DNA from: Xylanimonas ulmi
GTDB lineage: Bacteria > Actinomycetota > Actinomycetes > Actinomycetales > Cellulomonadaceae
Direction of reading: 5' to 3'
Length of the DNA: 64,000 nt
Assembly: GCF_004216535.1 (NCBI RefSeq)
Contig: NZ_SGWX01000001.1
Span: forward strand, 1,922,001-1,986,000
Part shown: positions 53,551 to 63,083 of the stretch, piece by piece
How positions within the stretch are numbered: position 1 is the stretch's first letter
How the letters are laid out: every line of letters starts with the position of its first letter
Program-made: the position numbers and the translations under genes
Notes under the pieces: model-generated
What the model saw: the letters and a program-made list of their open reading frames with translations, nothing else
The model's database searches: none
What the model was told of the DNA's origin: nothing

Positions 53551-54519
53551 TCACCTCGTCGGCGCCCCGCTCCCCTCGCCCAGGGCGTGGAGCAGCACGT
53601 CCTCGACGCAGAGTTGAGGCGTGGTCCACCCGAGGCGCCGCACGAGGCCGTCGTCGAGCACGTAGTCGGACTCGACCTGATACATCATCTCGCGCTGCTC
53701 GCGAGCCCGGCCGCTGACCAGGGCCGCGACCGTGACCGCCGCCGAGCGCAGGGGCCGCAGCCGCACGGGGCGCCCCCGCAGCCCACCGAGCGCGGTGGCT
53801 ACCTGGCGCCCCGTGGTCGGGCGCAGCGCGGGCAGGTGCAGCACGGGCGAGGCGCGCAGCGCAGGCTGGAGCGCGATGCGGGCGAGCGCGGCGGCGAGCT
53901 CCGGCGTCCACGCGAAGGAGTGCCGCGCGTCGGGGTCGCCCAGCCACGGGAGGGCGCCGCGGCGCCCGCGGGCGCACGCGACGACGTCGTGCCAGGGCAG
54001 GATCGAGCTCTGCGCGCCGGGACCGAGGAAGTCCGCCGAGCGGGCGACGACGACGTCCGCCCCCGCCTCCTGCGCGCGGCGCACCTCGCACCAGCCCGCG
54101 AGCCGGGCGCGGCCCTTGCGGCTGCAGGGCGCGAGCGGTGACTGCTCCGTGACGGCGCCGTTCGCGCGGCCGTACACGTAGAGGTTGTCCAGCACGGTCA
54201 ACGGCGCCCCAGACGTGTGAGCGGCGCGCGCGACGGCCGCCAGGAGCGGCGGCCACTGCTCGGCCCACGTCGTGGCGCGGTACGGCATCCCGAGTGTCGC
54301 GACCACGGCGGCGCAGCCGTCGAGCGCCTCCGTGAGCCCAGGCCCGTCGTAGGCGCTGAGCGTGTGTCGCTCGACGCCGGGAGCCTGGTCGCCTTCCCCG
54401 CCGCCGTCCCCGCCGGCGCGCCCGACGGCGCGCACCGGCACGCCCGCCCGCGCGAGGGCGGCGACAACCAGACGGCCGATCTGCCCGCTGGCGCCCAGCA
54501 CCACGATCGGGCCACTCAC
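53551..54519 (-). CDS. NAD(P)-binding epimerase/dehydratase-like oxidoreductase
   Basis: A 322-residue atypical SDR protein. The N-terminal VVLGASGQIGRLVVAAL is the Rossmann GxxGxxG motif; VLDNLYVYG then resembles the catalytic Tyr region of NAD-dependent epimerases, without the usual YxxxK. ADVVVARSADFLGPG and the C-terminal region fit the extended SDR/NmrA-like group. The substrate is unknown. GTG 54519 begins right at the dinucleotide fold. It lies between the exporter genes and tRNA-Lys copy 2, all on the minus strand. Confidence 0.8.
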   Translation of the reverse strand: MSGPIVVLGASGQIGRLVVAALARAGVPVRAVGRAGGDGGGEGDQAPGVERHTLSAYDGPGLTEALDGCAAVVATLGMPYRATTWAEQWPPLLAAVARAAHTSGAPLTVLDNLYVYGRANGAVTEQSPLAPCSRKGRARLAGWCEVRRAQEAGADVVVARSADFLGPGAQSSILPWHDVVACARGRRGALPWLGDPDARHSFAWTPELAAALARIALQPALRASPVLHLPALRPTTGRQVATALGGLRGRPVRLRPLRSAAVTVAALVSGRAREQREMMYQVESDYVLDDGLVRRLGWTTPQLCVEDVLLHALGEGSGAPTR

Positions 54520-54647
54520 GGCCTCACCGCCGCGGGTCGGCCCGGCGGCGTCGCGCCCGTCGCGCCCGCCGGTCTGGCACTGCGACAGCGATCCAGCGCG
54601 TGACCCATCGTCACAGCCTGGCGCCCTCGCACGCCCCGAACACGACG

Positions 54648-54678
54648 AAGGCTCCGTCCGCGTCGCGGACGGAGCCTT
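54648..54678 (-). terminator. Terminator of tRNA-Lys copy 2
   Basis: 15-base perfect arms (54648-54662 and 54664-54678), real loop about 5 bases, 8 bases past the tRNA CCA. It shares its CCGCGTCGCG core with the terminator of copy 1. Confidence 0.7.
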
Positions 54679-54685
54679 GCCGGTG

Positions 54686-54761
<76 letters not shown>

Positions 54762-54864
54762 GCAACGAGCGGATACGTTACCAGCCCCTGGCGCCTGGAG
54801 AGAAACCGATCAAGCCCACCGGAGTGTGACCTCGATGACAGTGCACCGAGCGTGTGCCGGGCGC

Positions 54865-55218
54865 TCAGAGATAGAGCCCGGTCGCCCCCGCTTCCTGCTG
54901 CTGCTGGCTCACGCCGTGCACGTCGCGTTCGCGCAGCAGCACGTAGTCGGCGCCGCCCACCTCGACCTCGGCACGCCCCTCGGGGTCGAACAGCACGCGG
55001 TCGCCCACCGCGACCTGCCGCACGTGCTCGCCCTTGGCCACGACGACGGCCCACGCGAGCCGCTTGGGCCCCACGGCCGTCGCGGGGATGACGAGGCCCG
55101 CCGACGACTGGCGCTCCGACGCGTCGACCTCGGGCTGCACGAGAAGCCGGTCGAACAGCATGCGGATCGGGATGCTGGGGGTGGCTGCCGTCGGCGGCTG
55201 CGCTGCGATGGTGCTCAC
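54865..55218 (-). CDS. GroES/Cpn10-like protein
   Basis: A 117-residue protein with a Cpn10 fold: MLFDRLLVQPEVDASERQSSAGLVIPATA (mobile-loop region), VVVAKGEHVRQVAVGDRVLFDPEGRAEVEVGGADYVLLRERDV. An ~19-residue N-terminal extension and a Gln-rich tail are additional. No groEL lies beside it, unlike classical groES, so it may be an auxiliary co-chaperonin. GTG 55218 fits a leaderless promoter box. It is divergent from the peroxiredoxin gene. Confidence 0.87.
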   Translation of the reverse strand: MSTIAAQPPTAATPSIPIRMLFDRLLVQPEVDASERQSSAGLVIPATAVGPKRLAWAVVVAKGEHVRQVAVGDRVLFDPEGRAEVEVGGADYVLLRERDVHGVSQQQQEAGATGLYL

Positions 55219-55225
55219 CGGACCA

Positions 55226-55231
55226 ACGCTA
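55226..55231 (-). promoter_or_regulatory. Putative -10 box, leaderless GroES-like mRNA
   Basis: TAGCGT on the minus strand spans -13 to -8 of GTG 55218. Confidence 0.4.
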
Positions 55232-55250
55232 GACGACGTCGGCGTGTGGT

Positions 55251-55256
55251 TAGGCT
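55251..55256 (+). promoter_or_regulatory. Putative -10 box of the peroxiredoxin gene
   Basis: TAGGCT lies 38 bases upstream of the ATG at 55294, inside the 75-base divergent gap with the GroES-like gene. The -35 is unclear. Confidence 0.3.
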
Positions 55257-55293
55257 CGGTGTCCGCACCAACCCCTCGCCTGTGGAGCCTCCC

Positions 55294-55773
55294 ATGCCTC
55301 GTCTCGCCGTCGGCGACACCGCCCCCGACTTCGCGCTGCCCACGTCCGACGGCGGTGACCTGTCGCTCGCGGCCGCGCTCGCCGCCCCGGGGCGCCGCGG
55401 CGTCGTCGTCTACTTCTACCCCGCCGCGATGACGCCTGGCTGCACGACGCAGGCGTGCGACTTCCGCGACTCGCTGGCCTCGCTGCAAGGCGCCGGGTAC
55501 GCGGTGGTGGGCGTCTCCCCTGACGGCGTCGACAAGCTCGCGCGCTTCGCCGAGCGCGACCTGCTGACCTTCCCCCTGGCGTCCGACGCCGACCACGCCG
55601 TCGCCGAGGCGTATGGCGCGTGGGGCGTGCGCAAGCTCTACGGCAAGGAGGTCACGGGCATCATCCGCTCAACCGTCGTCGTCGCACCCGACGGAACGGT
55701 CGCGCTCGCGCAGTACAACGTCAAGGCGACCGGGCACGTGGCACGGTTGCGCAAGGCGCTGGGCGTCGACTGA
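55294..55773 (+). CDS. bcp: Thiol peroxidase, Bcp/PrxQ-type peroxiredoxin
   Basis: Reduces H2O2 and organic peroxides with thioredoxin. The 159 residues show VGDTAPDFALPTSDG, then FYPAAMTPGCTTQACDFRD with peroxidatic Cys50 and resolving Cys55 (the atypical 2-Cys PrxQ spacing), then VVGVSPDGVDKLARFAE and a C-terminal IIRSTVVVAPDG. ATG 55294 with upstream GGAG. tRNA-Leu lies convergently 10 bases after the stop. Confidence 0.95.
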   Translation: MPRLAVGDTAPDFALPTSDGGDLSLAAALAAPGRRGVVVYFYPAAMTPGCTTQACDFRDSLASLQGAGYAVVGVSPDGVDKLARFAERDLLTFPLASDADHAVAEAYGAWGVRKLYGKEVTGIIRSTVVVAPDGTVALAQYNVKATGHVARLRKALGVD

Positions 55774-55783
55774 GCGACAACGG

Positions 55784-55865
55784 TGCCGGAGGCGGGACTC
55801 GAACCCGCACGCCACAGGGCACGGCGACCTAAGCGCCGCGTGTCTGCCAGTTCCACCACTCCGGC
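55784..55865 (-). tRNA. tRNA-Leu(TAG)
   Basis: A class II tRNA of 82 nt with acceptor GCCGGAG/CTCCGGC, anticodon TAG in loop CTTAGGT on a CGGCG/CGCCG stem, and a long variable arm. CCA is not encoded. Confidence 0.95.
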
Positions 55866-55989
55866 CGGCCGCGCCAGTCTAGAGGGCGTCGCGCGGCGGC
55901 GCGCTCACCCGGACACGCGCCCGCCACTGGTCCACACCTTTGGCGGCGCGTGACGGTCATACAGGGCGTCCGGCCCAATGGTCCGTACC

Positions 55990-56019
55990 TTGACGCCACA
56001 GTGACGTGGGTCATATGGT
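55990..56019 (+). promoter_or_regulatory. Sigma-70-like promoter for doxX and possibly the liv operon
   Basis: TTGACG (55990-55995) and TATGGT (56014-56019) are separated by 18 bases, in a lower-GC stretch 48 bases before the DoxX ATG. GGTCA half-sites flank the -10. Confidence 0.45.
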
Positions 56020-56066
56020 CACCGCAAGAACTGACATCGAAGTCAGATTCATACGCGGGAGTGGCC

Positions 56067-56669
56067 ATGACTACTCGGCTCGCGCAAGCACTCCAGGATG
56101 ATCCGACGGCGAGCGCCGGCTTGCTCGTCCTGCGAGCGTCGATCGGCCTGCTCATCCTCGGGCACGCCGCGCAGAAGACGTGGGGCGCGCTCGGCGGCGA
56201 GGGGCTGACGGCGACAGCCGCCATCTTCGAGCGGGTGGGCTATCGCCCCGGCCGCCCCATGGTCGTGGTCGCCTCCATCCTCGAACTGCTTGCGGGAGCC
56301 CTCCTCATCGTCGGCCTCCTGACGACGCTCGCCGGCGCCCTGCTCACCGCCGTCATGGCGGTGGCGTGCTCCGCCCACTGGCCCCGCGGACTCTGGGCGG
56401 CCCACGGCGGGTTCGAGCTCCCGCTCCTGTTCGGCGTCGTCGCCGCCGCGCTCACACTGACAGGCCCGGGCGGCTGGTCGCTCGACGCCGTCGTCGAGCC
56501 ATCCCTGCCGCCCGCGACGGCCCTCGTCGTCCTCCCCCTCGCCCTGGCCGCCGCCATCGGCGCCATCGCGCTGCGCAGCGCGGGTCAGGCGAAGACGCCG
56601 TCGCGATCCCCCCGTGCCACGCCCGCCCCACCGCTGGAGAAGAAGCACCGCCCGCGCCATCGACCCTGA
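56067..56669 (+). CDS. DoxX family membrane protein
   Basis: A 200-residue four-helix membrane protein. GLLVLRASIGLLILGHAAQKTWGALGG is the DoxX start, followed by ELLAGALLIVGLLTTLAGALLTAVMAVA and SAHWPRGLWAAHGGFELPLLF. The last helix region ends in a Pro/Arg/Lys tail. DoxX-like proteins are loosely linked to redox and thiol stress; the role here is unknown. ATG 56067 is preceded by GGGAG. It ends 23 bases before the binding-protein gene and may share its transcript. Confidence 0.87.
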   Translation: MTTRLAQALQDDPTASAGLLVLRASIGLLILGHAAQKTWGALGGEGLTATAAIFERVGYRPGRPMVVVASILELLAGALLIVGLLTTLAGALLTAVMAVACSAHWPRGLWAAHGGFELPLLFGVVAAALTLTGPGGWSLDAVVEPSLPPATALVVLPLALAAAIGAIALRSAGQAKTPSRSPRATPAPPLEKKHRPRHRP

Positions 56670-56692
56670 CGACCATGACCGGGAGAGAACCC

Positions 56693-57973
56693 ATGAGACC
56701 GACCGCGAAGACCGTCGCGCCCGTGCTGACCCTCGGACTGCTCATCGCCGGATGCTCCGCCAAGGCAGAACCCGGCCCCCAGCCGTCTGCCACGGCCGAG
56801 GTCCACGGAGGCGACGGCGTCACCACGGGCCCCGGCGTCACCGACGACACGATCACCCTCGGCGCCCTGGTGCCGCTGAGCGGTCCGATCGGGGGCCTGG
56901 GACAAGATGCCGTCGCCGGGGTCAAGCTCTACTTCGACGAGGTCAACGCCGCGGCAGGCGTGTGCGGGCGCGAGGTCGTGATCGAGGCGCGCGACAACAA
57001 GTGGGACCAGCAGGAGACGCTGACCCAGTACACCGGGCTGGCCGGCAAGGTCGCCGCATTCGCGAACCTCTCCCCCGGCGACCATGCGCTCACCCTCAAG
57101 GACCGGCTCGACAACGACGGCCTCGCCGTCATGGCCGGGTCCTATGACCCGCTGCTGCTCGACGTGCACCAGGCGTTCATGCCCGGCAGCCCCTACGACG
57201 TCGAGGCGGTCAACGGCATCGCCTACCTGATCGAGCAGGGCGTCGTGGCCAAGGGCGACACCATCGGGGTCATCGCCTACCCGGTCGGCATCGGCGCCGC
57301 GGTGACCAAGGGCGTCGACGGCGCGGCCGAGCACTTCGGCCTCACGGTCGAGCACACCAAGATCGACAGCACCGCGCCCGACGCGACCGCGCAGGTCAAC
57401 GCGCTCAAGCAGGCCGGCGCGAAGGTCATCGTCATGGGCACGGCCGGGGCCGCCGTCGTCTCCGCGGCCTCGGTCGCCGCCGCGTCCGACTATCGCGTGA
57501 CCATCCTGGCGACCAACCTGCTGTCCCAGGGCGACGTCCAGGGCGCCGCGAAGGACGCGATCCTCAACCACGTCGTCCTGGTGTCCAACAGCGCGCCGTT
57601 CAGCTCGCGCGCCCCTGCGGTCCGCAATCTCCTGGCCGCGTGGCAGGACCAGGCCGACGGCCGTCCGATCAGCACACCGGTCGGCGCCGGATACCTCCTG
57701 GCCAAGGTGCTGACCGTGGCGCTGCAGCAGGCCTGCCTCGACGGCGACCTGACCCCGCACGCCATCACCGCGGCGCTGTCGACGGTCGGCAAGATCGACA
57801 CCGAAGGGCTGAGCGTCGACCTCGACTACTCCACGCCCGGGCAGCCGCCGTCCCTCGAGACGTTCGTCCTGCGGCCCGACGCCGACGCCGACGGCGGCGT
57901 GGTCGCCGTGACCGAGCCCTTTGCCAGCGACGCGGCCCGCGCCTACGCCTCCGCGCGCGGCTACACGAAGTAG
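56693..57973 (+). CDS. Liv-type ABC transporter substrate-binding lipoprotein
   Basis: A 426-residue lipoprotein: signal peptide with lipobox (LLIAGCS), then the periplasmic-binding fold of the branched-chain amino acid/amide family ([44 protein letters not shown]). ATG 56693 has GGGAGAG upstream. It heads a set with two ATPases, two permeases and two acyl-CoA ligases, so the ligand is more likely an organic acid (aromatic, alicyclic or fatty) than an amino acid. Confidence 0.9.
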   Translation: MRPTAKTVAPVLTLGLLIAGCSAKAEPGPQPSATAEVHGGDGVTTGPGVTDDTITLGALVPLSGPIGGLGQDAVAGVKLYFDEVNAAAGVCGREVVIEARDNKWDQQETLTQYTGLAGKVAAFANLSPGDHALTLKDRLDNDGLAVMAGSYDPLLLDVHQAFMPGSPYDVEAVNGIAYLIEQGVVAKGDTIGVIAYPVGIGAAVTKGVDGAAEHFGLTVEHTKIDSTAPDATAQVNALKQAGAKVIVMGTAGAAVVSAASVAAASDYRVTILATNLLSQGDVQGAAKDAILNHVVLVSNSAPFSSRAPAVRNLLAAWQDQADGRPISTPVGAGYLLAKVLTVALQQACLDGDLTPHAITAALSTVGKIDTEGLSVDLDYSTPGQPPSLETFVLRPDADADGGVVAVTEPFASDAARAYASARGYTK

Positions 57974-57978
57974 CCGCC

Positions 57979-58747
<769 letters not shown>

Positions 58748-58755
<8 letters not shown>

Positions 58756-59563
58756 CGACACGATCCTCGAGGCCGTCGACATCACCGTGCGGTTCGGCGG
58801 CGTCGTCGCCCTCGACGCGGTCTCCTTCCGCGTGGCCACCGGCGCGATCCACGCGATCATCGGCCCCAACGGCGCCGGCAAGTCAACCTGCTTCAACGCG
58901 ATGACCGGCGTCAGCCCGATCGCCTCGGGTCAGGTGCGCCTCGACGGCGAGCGCCTGGACCGCCTGCCCGGGCGCCGGATCGTCGCACGCGGCGTGGCGC
59001 GCACCTTCCAGAACGTCGTGCTGCCCGAGTCCCTCACCGTCGCGGACGCCCTGCGGGTCGGGCGGCACCACCGCACGCGCGCCGGCCTGCTGGCCACGGC
59101 GCTCGGGCTGCCCTCGGCGCGCAGCGAGCGGCGCGCCGACGACGCGATGGTGCGCGACCTCGCCCAACTCCTGGGGCTGGCGGACCGGCTCGACGACCCG
59201 GCCAGCTCCCTGCCGCTCGGCCTGCGCAAGAAGGCCGAGATCGCCCGCGCGCTGTGCGCCGAACCTCGCCTCCTCCTGCTGGACGAGCCGGTGGCCGGCC
59301 TCAACGACGCGGAGTCCCAGGAGCTCGGCGACAAGATCCGCGAGTGCCGCGAGCGGTTCGGCCTCACGGTGCTGCTCGTCGAGCACGACATGGAGTTGGT
59401 GATGCGGGTGTCCGACCACGTGACAGTCCTCCAGTCGGGATGCGTGATCGCCGACGACCGCCCCGAGGGGGTCCAGCGGGACCCCGCGGTGATCAGCGCC
59501 TACCTCGGCGCCGAGGTCACCGAGCCCACCGCCCCCGAGCGGGAGGCGATCACCGGTGGATAG
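58748..59563 (+). CDS. livG: Liv-type ABC transporter ATPase (LivG-like)
   Basis: A 271-residue ATPase: Walker A GPNGAGKST, the LivG-type VARGVARTFQNVVL Q-loop, PLGLRKKAEIARAL in place of LSGGQ (a common LivG variant), Walker B LLLLDEPVAGLND and His in VEHDMELVM. ATG 58748 overlaps livF; a GTG at 58739 is an alternative. It overlaps livH by 8 bases. Confidence 0.92.
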
Positions 59564-60446
59564 CCTCCTCAGCGCGACGGCCAACGGGCTGTCCCTCGGC
59601 GCCCTGTACGCCGTCATGGCCCTCGGCTTCGTCGTGATCTACCGCGCGACGGGCGTGCTCAACTTCGCCCACGGCGCGATCCTGCTCACCGGCGTGTACA
59701 TCGCCTCGGTCGTGAGCCAGGCCCACGGGTACGCGCCGGGAGCGCTCGCCGGAGTCGGCGCCGGCGCGACGGTCGCCGTCGTCGCCGAGACCGTCTTCCT
59801 GCGCCACAGCAAGACCCGCGACCACATCACCCTGACCATCCTGACGCTCGGGCTCAACATCCTGCTGGTGACCGAGGTCAGCCGGCGTATCGGCACGCAC
59901 ACGCTGCCGCTGCACGACCCGATCGGCAACGCCCTGACCCGGTTCGGCGGCCTCACGCTGCCGACGGCCCGGGTGCTCGCGCTCGTCGTGTCCCTCGTCG
60001 TGATCACCGCGTTCCTCCTCGCGTTCAGGCTCACCCGATGGGGCCTGGCGATGCGGGTGAGCACCGCCGACGCCGAGGTCGCCAGCCTCATGGGGGTACG
60101 CCTGTCGGTGGTGTCGTGGACCAGTTGGGCCATCGGCGGGGCGCTCGCCGTCATCTCCGGACTGTTCCTCGCCTCGTTCCCGGCGCCGGGCGTGACGCCG
60201 TCGCTCGCCGACACGGCGTTCCGGGCGTTCCCGGCCGCGGTGCTCGGCGGGCTCGGGTCGGTGGGCGGCGCACTCGTGGGCGGCATCCTGCTGGGTCTGG
60301 CGGAGGCGTTCGCAGCGACCTACGAGGGCGCCCTGGGCTCGTGGGCGCACAACCTGTCGGGAATCTCGGCCTGGCTGCTGCTCCTGGTCGTCCTCCTCCT
60401 GCGGCCCGAAGGGCTCTTCAGCGCGCGGACGGTGCGACGTGTCTAG
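59556..60446 (+). CDS. livH: Liv-type ABC transporter permease (LivH-like)
   Basis: A 296-residue permease with about eight helices. LSLGALYAVMALGFVVIYRATGVLNFAHG is the LivH signature, later the cytoplasmic loop GLAMRVSTADAEVASLMGVRLS and ALVGGILLGLAEAF. GTG 59556 overlaps livG by 8 bases and the stop overlaps livM by 8, so translation is coupled along the set. Confidence 0.94.
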   Translation: MDSLLSATANGLSLGALYAVMALGFVVIYRATGVLNFAHGAILLTGVYIASVVSQAHGYAPGALAGVGAGATVAVVAETVFLRHSKTRDHITLTILTLGLNILLVTEVSRRIGTHTLPLHDPIGNALTRFGGLTLPTARVLALVVSLVVITAFLLAFRLTRWGLAMRVSTADAEVASLMGVRLSVVSWTSWAIGGALAVISGLFLASFPAPGVTPSLADTAFRAFPAAVLGGLGSVGGALVGGILLGLAEAFAATYEGALGSWAHNLSGISAWLLLLVVLLLRPEGLFSARTVRRV

Positions 60447-61497
60447 GGCGCGGGCGCTCGTGGCGGCACTCCTGGTCGCGCTCGTCGTCGCGCCGCACTT
60501 CCTCGACCGGTTCTGGCTTCAGGTCGGGTCGCTCACGATGGCGGCGGCGATCGCCGCGATCGGCCTGACCCTGCTGGTCGGCGTCGCCGGCCAGATCTCC
60601 CTGGCGCACGCGGTGTTCGTCGGCCTGGGGGCCTACGGCTACATCGTGCTCGCCGCTCCGAGTGACGCGGCCGGCTGGGGGCTGGGTCTGCCGACGCCGC
60701 TCGCGGCGATCGGCGGCGTGACCCTCGCCGGGCTCGCCGGGCTCGCGATCAGCCCCCTGTCGGGCCGCGTCAGCGGGCTCTACCTCGCCGTCGTGACGAT
60801 CGGCCTCGTCTTCATCTGGCAGCACGCGCTCCAGGAGGTCGAGGACTTCAGCGGCGGCTATGCCGGCCGGCCCGCCCCCGAACTGAGCGTCCTCGGGCTC
60901 AGCCTGGGCGAGAGCCAACCCTGGCACATCGCGCAGGTGCCCTACGGCGGCGCCGAGAAGACGTGGCTGCTCTCGCTCGCGGCCCTCGTGTGCGCCTTCG
61001 TCGCGGCGCGCAACATCGCGCGCGGCCGCCCAGGCCTCGCCCTGGCGATGATCAAGGAGAACGAGATCGGGGCGAGGTCGCTGGGCGTCGACGTGCGTCG
61101 AGGCCGTGCGGCGGTGTTCGGGCTCGCCTCGCTGTATGCGGGCGTCGCGGGCGTCCTGATGGCGCTGACGACCCAGTTCGTCACCCCGCAGAGCTTCGGC
61201 TTCCAGCTCTCGACCGACTACCTCGTCATGGTCATCATCGGCGGCGTCGCCAGCGTGCGCGGCGCCGTCGCCGGGGCGCTCTTCGTCACCGTGCTGCCCC
61301 GCGTGCTGGGCCAGTACACCGACGGCCTGCCCTTCCTCGCGCGGGTCGGATCAGGCGGGATCGACGCGAACGTCCTGAGCGTGTTCGTCTACTGCGCGCT
61401 CCTGCTCGTGGTCATTATGTTCGCCCGCGGCGGGCTCGACCGTCTGCTCGGCCTGCTCGTCAGCTCACGCCGGGCGTCTGCGGTGGTGGGGCACTGA
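60439..61497 (+). CDS. livM: Liv-type ABC transporter permease (LivM-like)
   Basis: A 352-residue permease of about nine to ten helices: AAIAAIGLTLLVGVAGQISLAHAVFVGLGAYG is the LivM signature, then SGLYLAVVTIGLVFIW and the loop ALAMIKENEIGARSLGVDV. A hydrophilic stretch in the middle (EVEDFSGGYAGRPAPEL) is longer than in many LivM. GTG 60439 overlaps livH. Its stop overlaps the ligase start (TGATG). Confidence 0.93.
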   Translation: MSRARALVAALLVALVVAPHFLDRFWLQVGSLTMAAAIAAIGLTLLVGVAGQISLAHAVFVGLGAYGYIVLAAPSDAAGWGLGLPTPLAAIGGVTLAGLAGLAISPLSGRVSGLYLAVVTIGLVFIWQHALQEVEDFSGGYAGRPAPELSVLGLSLGESQPWHIAQVPYGGAEKTWLLSLAALVCAFVAARNIARGRPGLALAMIKENEIGARSLGVDVRRGRAAVFGLASLYAGVAGVLMALTTQFVTPQSFGFQLSTDYLVMVIIGGVASVRGAVAGALFVTVLPRVLGQYTDGLPFLARVGSGGIDANVLSVFVYCALLLVVIMFARGGLDRLLGLLVSSRRASAVVGH

Positions 61498-63083
61498 TGC
61501 AGACCTGGATCCACGTCCTCGACTGGCGCGGCGTCGCCGACCGTGACGCCGTCGCGGTCCGCGACGGCCGTAGCGAGCTGACCTACGGCGAGCTGCGCGC
61601 CCGGATCGAGGAGCGCGCTGGCGGCTGGCATGACCACGGGGTGCGCAGCCACGACGTCGTGGCCGTGCTCTCGCACAACAGCGCCGAGATGCTCGTCCAG
61701 ACGCTGGCCCTCCTGCGGATCGGCGCGCTGCCGCTTCTGCTCAACTGGCGCCTGACCGCGACCGAGATCGCCGAGCTGCTCGCGCTGACGCGGCCGGTCG
61801 CCGTCTTCGCCGACGCCGCCTCGACCCCGCTGGTGGCGCCGACGGAGCGAATCCTGCGGTTCGCCGACGGCCCGGCCCGAGACGACTGGTTCGAGGCCGC
61901 CACGCTCGTCGGCGACGTCCCACCGCGGCCGCACACGCGGCTGCGCTCAGCCGAGGACGCGCTGCTCATGCACACCAGCGGCACGACCGGGCGGCCCAAG
62001 GTGATCCCGATCGACCACGGCTCGCTCGTCCGAGGCCTGGCAGCCTTCGCGATCGACATCGGCGACCAGCGCCGCGGGAGCGTGCATCTGGCGATGATGC
62101 CCCTGTTCCACCTCGCCGGGTTCGCCCAGGCGATGCAGTGCCTCCTGACCGGCGGCACGCTCGTCGTGCACGACGGCTTCGACGCCGACCGCGCGATCGA
62201 CGCGATCGGCGCCGAGCGGGTCAACTTCCTCACCGCGGTCCCCGCGATCATCGAGGCGCTGACCGTCGCCCTTGAGGGACCCCGCGCCGGGGCAGACCTC
62301 ACGAGCCTGCGCGAGATCCAGTACGGCGCCGCGCCGATCGCGCCCGCACTGCTCGAGCGCGCGGTGCGGGTCGTGTGCCGCCGGTTCCGGCAGATCTACG
62401 GCAGCACCGAACTGCAGGGGTTCTTGTCGATCCTGCGCCCCGAGGACCACGTCGCAGGCGCCGCCCGGCTCGCGTCCGCGGGGTGTCTCTCACCTGGGTG
62501 GGAGGCGCGGATCGTCGACTCCCACGGCCGCGCGACACCCGCCGGGACCCCGGGCGAGCTGGAGGTCCGCGGCGAGAGCGTCATCCGCGAGTACTGGCAC
62601 GACCCGGACACGACCCGCACCGCGTTCACCGCCGACGGCTGGTTCCGCACCGGCGACATCGGCGACCTGAGTCCCGACGGCTACCTCAGCATCGTCGGAC
62701 GGGCCAAGGACATGATCATCAGCGGCGGTGAGAACGTGTACCCGGCCGAGGTCGAACGCGTGCTGCTCGCCCACCCCGCGGTGCTCGACGCGGCCGTGGT
62801 CGCCCGGTCGCACCCGCGCTGGGGCGAGACGCCGGCCGCGTTTGTGGTGACCGGCGAGACCAGCGTCGAGCCCGCCGCCCTGCTCGCGTTCTGCCGCGAG
62901 CGGCTGGCCCGCTTCAAGTGCCCCAGCGACGTGACCCTCGTCGGTGACCTGCCCCGCAACGCCCTCGGCAAGGTGCTCAAGTCCGAGCTACGCCGACGCG
63001 CCGCCGAGTCCGCAGGCCCGCGGTCGCATGGGCCCCCGCACCCCGCACCAGAGGACGACCGGCCAACAGGAGGCACGACGTGA
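61497..63083 (+). CDS. Acyl-CoA ligase (AMP-forming), first of two
   Basis: A 528-residue ANL-superfamily enzyme forming acyl-AMP then acyl-CoA. Seen: P-loop MHTSGTTGRPKVIP, the A4/A5 region YGSTELQG, A7 region WFRTGDIGDL, A8 hinge GRAKDMIISGGENVYPAEVE and catalytic Lys region RNALGKVLK. It looks like a fatty-acid or aryl/alicyclic-acid ligase; the substrate is unknown. ATG 61497 overlaps livM, coupling activation to uptake. A Pro/Gly-rich tail ends the protein. Confidence 0.93.
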   Translation: MQTWIHVLDWRGVADRDAVAVRDGRSELTYGELRARIEERAGGWHDHGVRSHDVVAVLSHNSAEMLVQTLALLRIGALPLLLNWRLTATEIAELLALTRPVAVFADAASTPLVAPTERILRFADGPARDDWFEAATLVGDVPPRPHTRLRSAEDALLMHTSGTTGRPKVIPIDHGSLVRGLAAFAIDIGDQRRGSVHLAMMPLFHLAGFAQAMQCLLTGGTLVVHDGFDADRAIDAIGAERVNFLTAVPAIIEALTVALEGPRAGADLTSLREIQYGAAPIAPALLERAVRVVCRRFRQIYGSTELQGFLSILRPEDHVAGAARLASAGCLSPGWEARIVDSHGRATPAGTPGELEVRGESVIREYWHDPDTTRTAFTADGWFRTGDIGDLSPDGYLSIVGRAKDMIISGGENVYPAEVERVLLAHPAVLDAAVVARSHPRWGETPAAFVVTGETSVEPAALLAFCRERLARFKCPSDVTLVGDLPRNALGKVLKSELRRRAAESAGPRSHGPPHPAPEDDRPTGGTT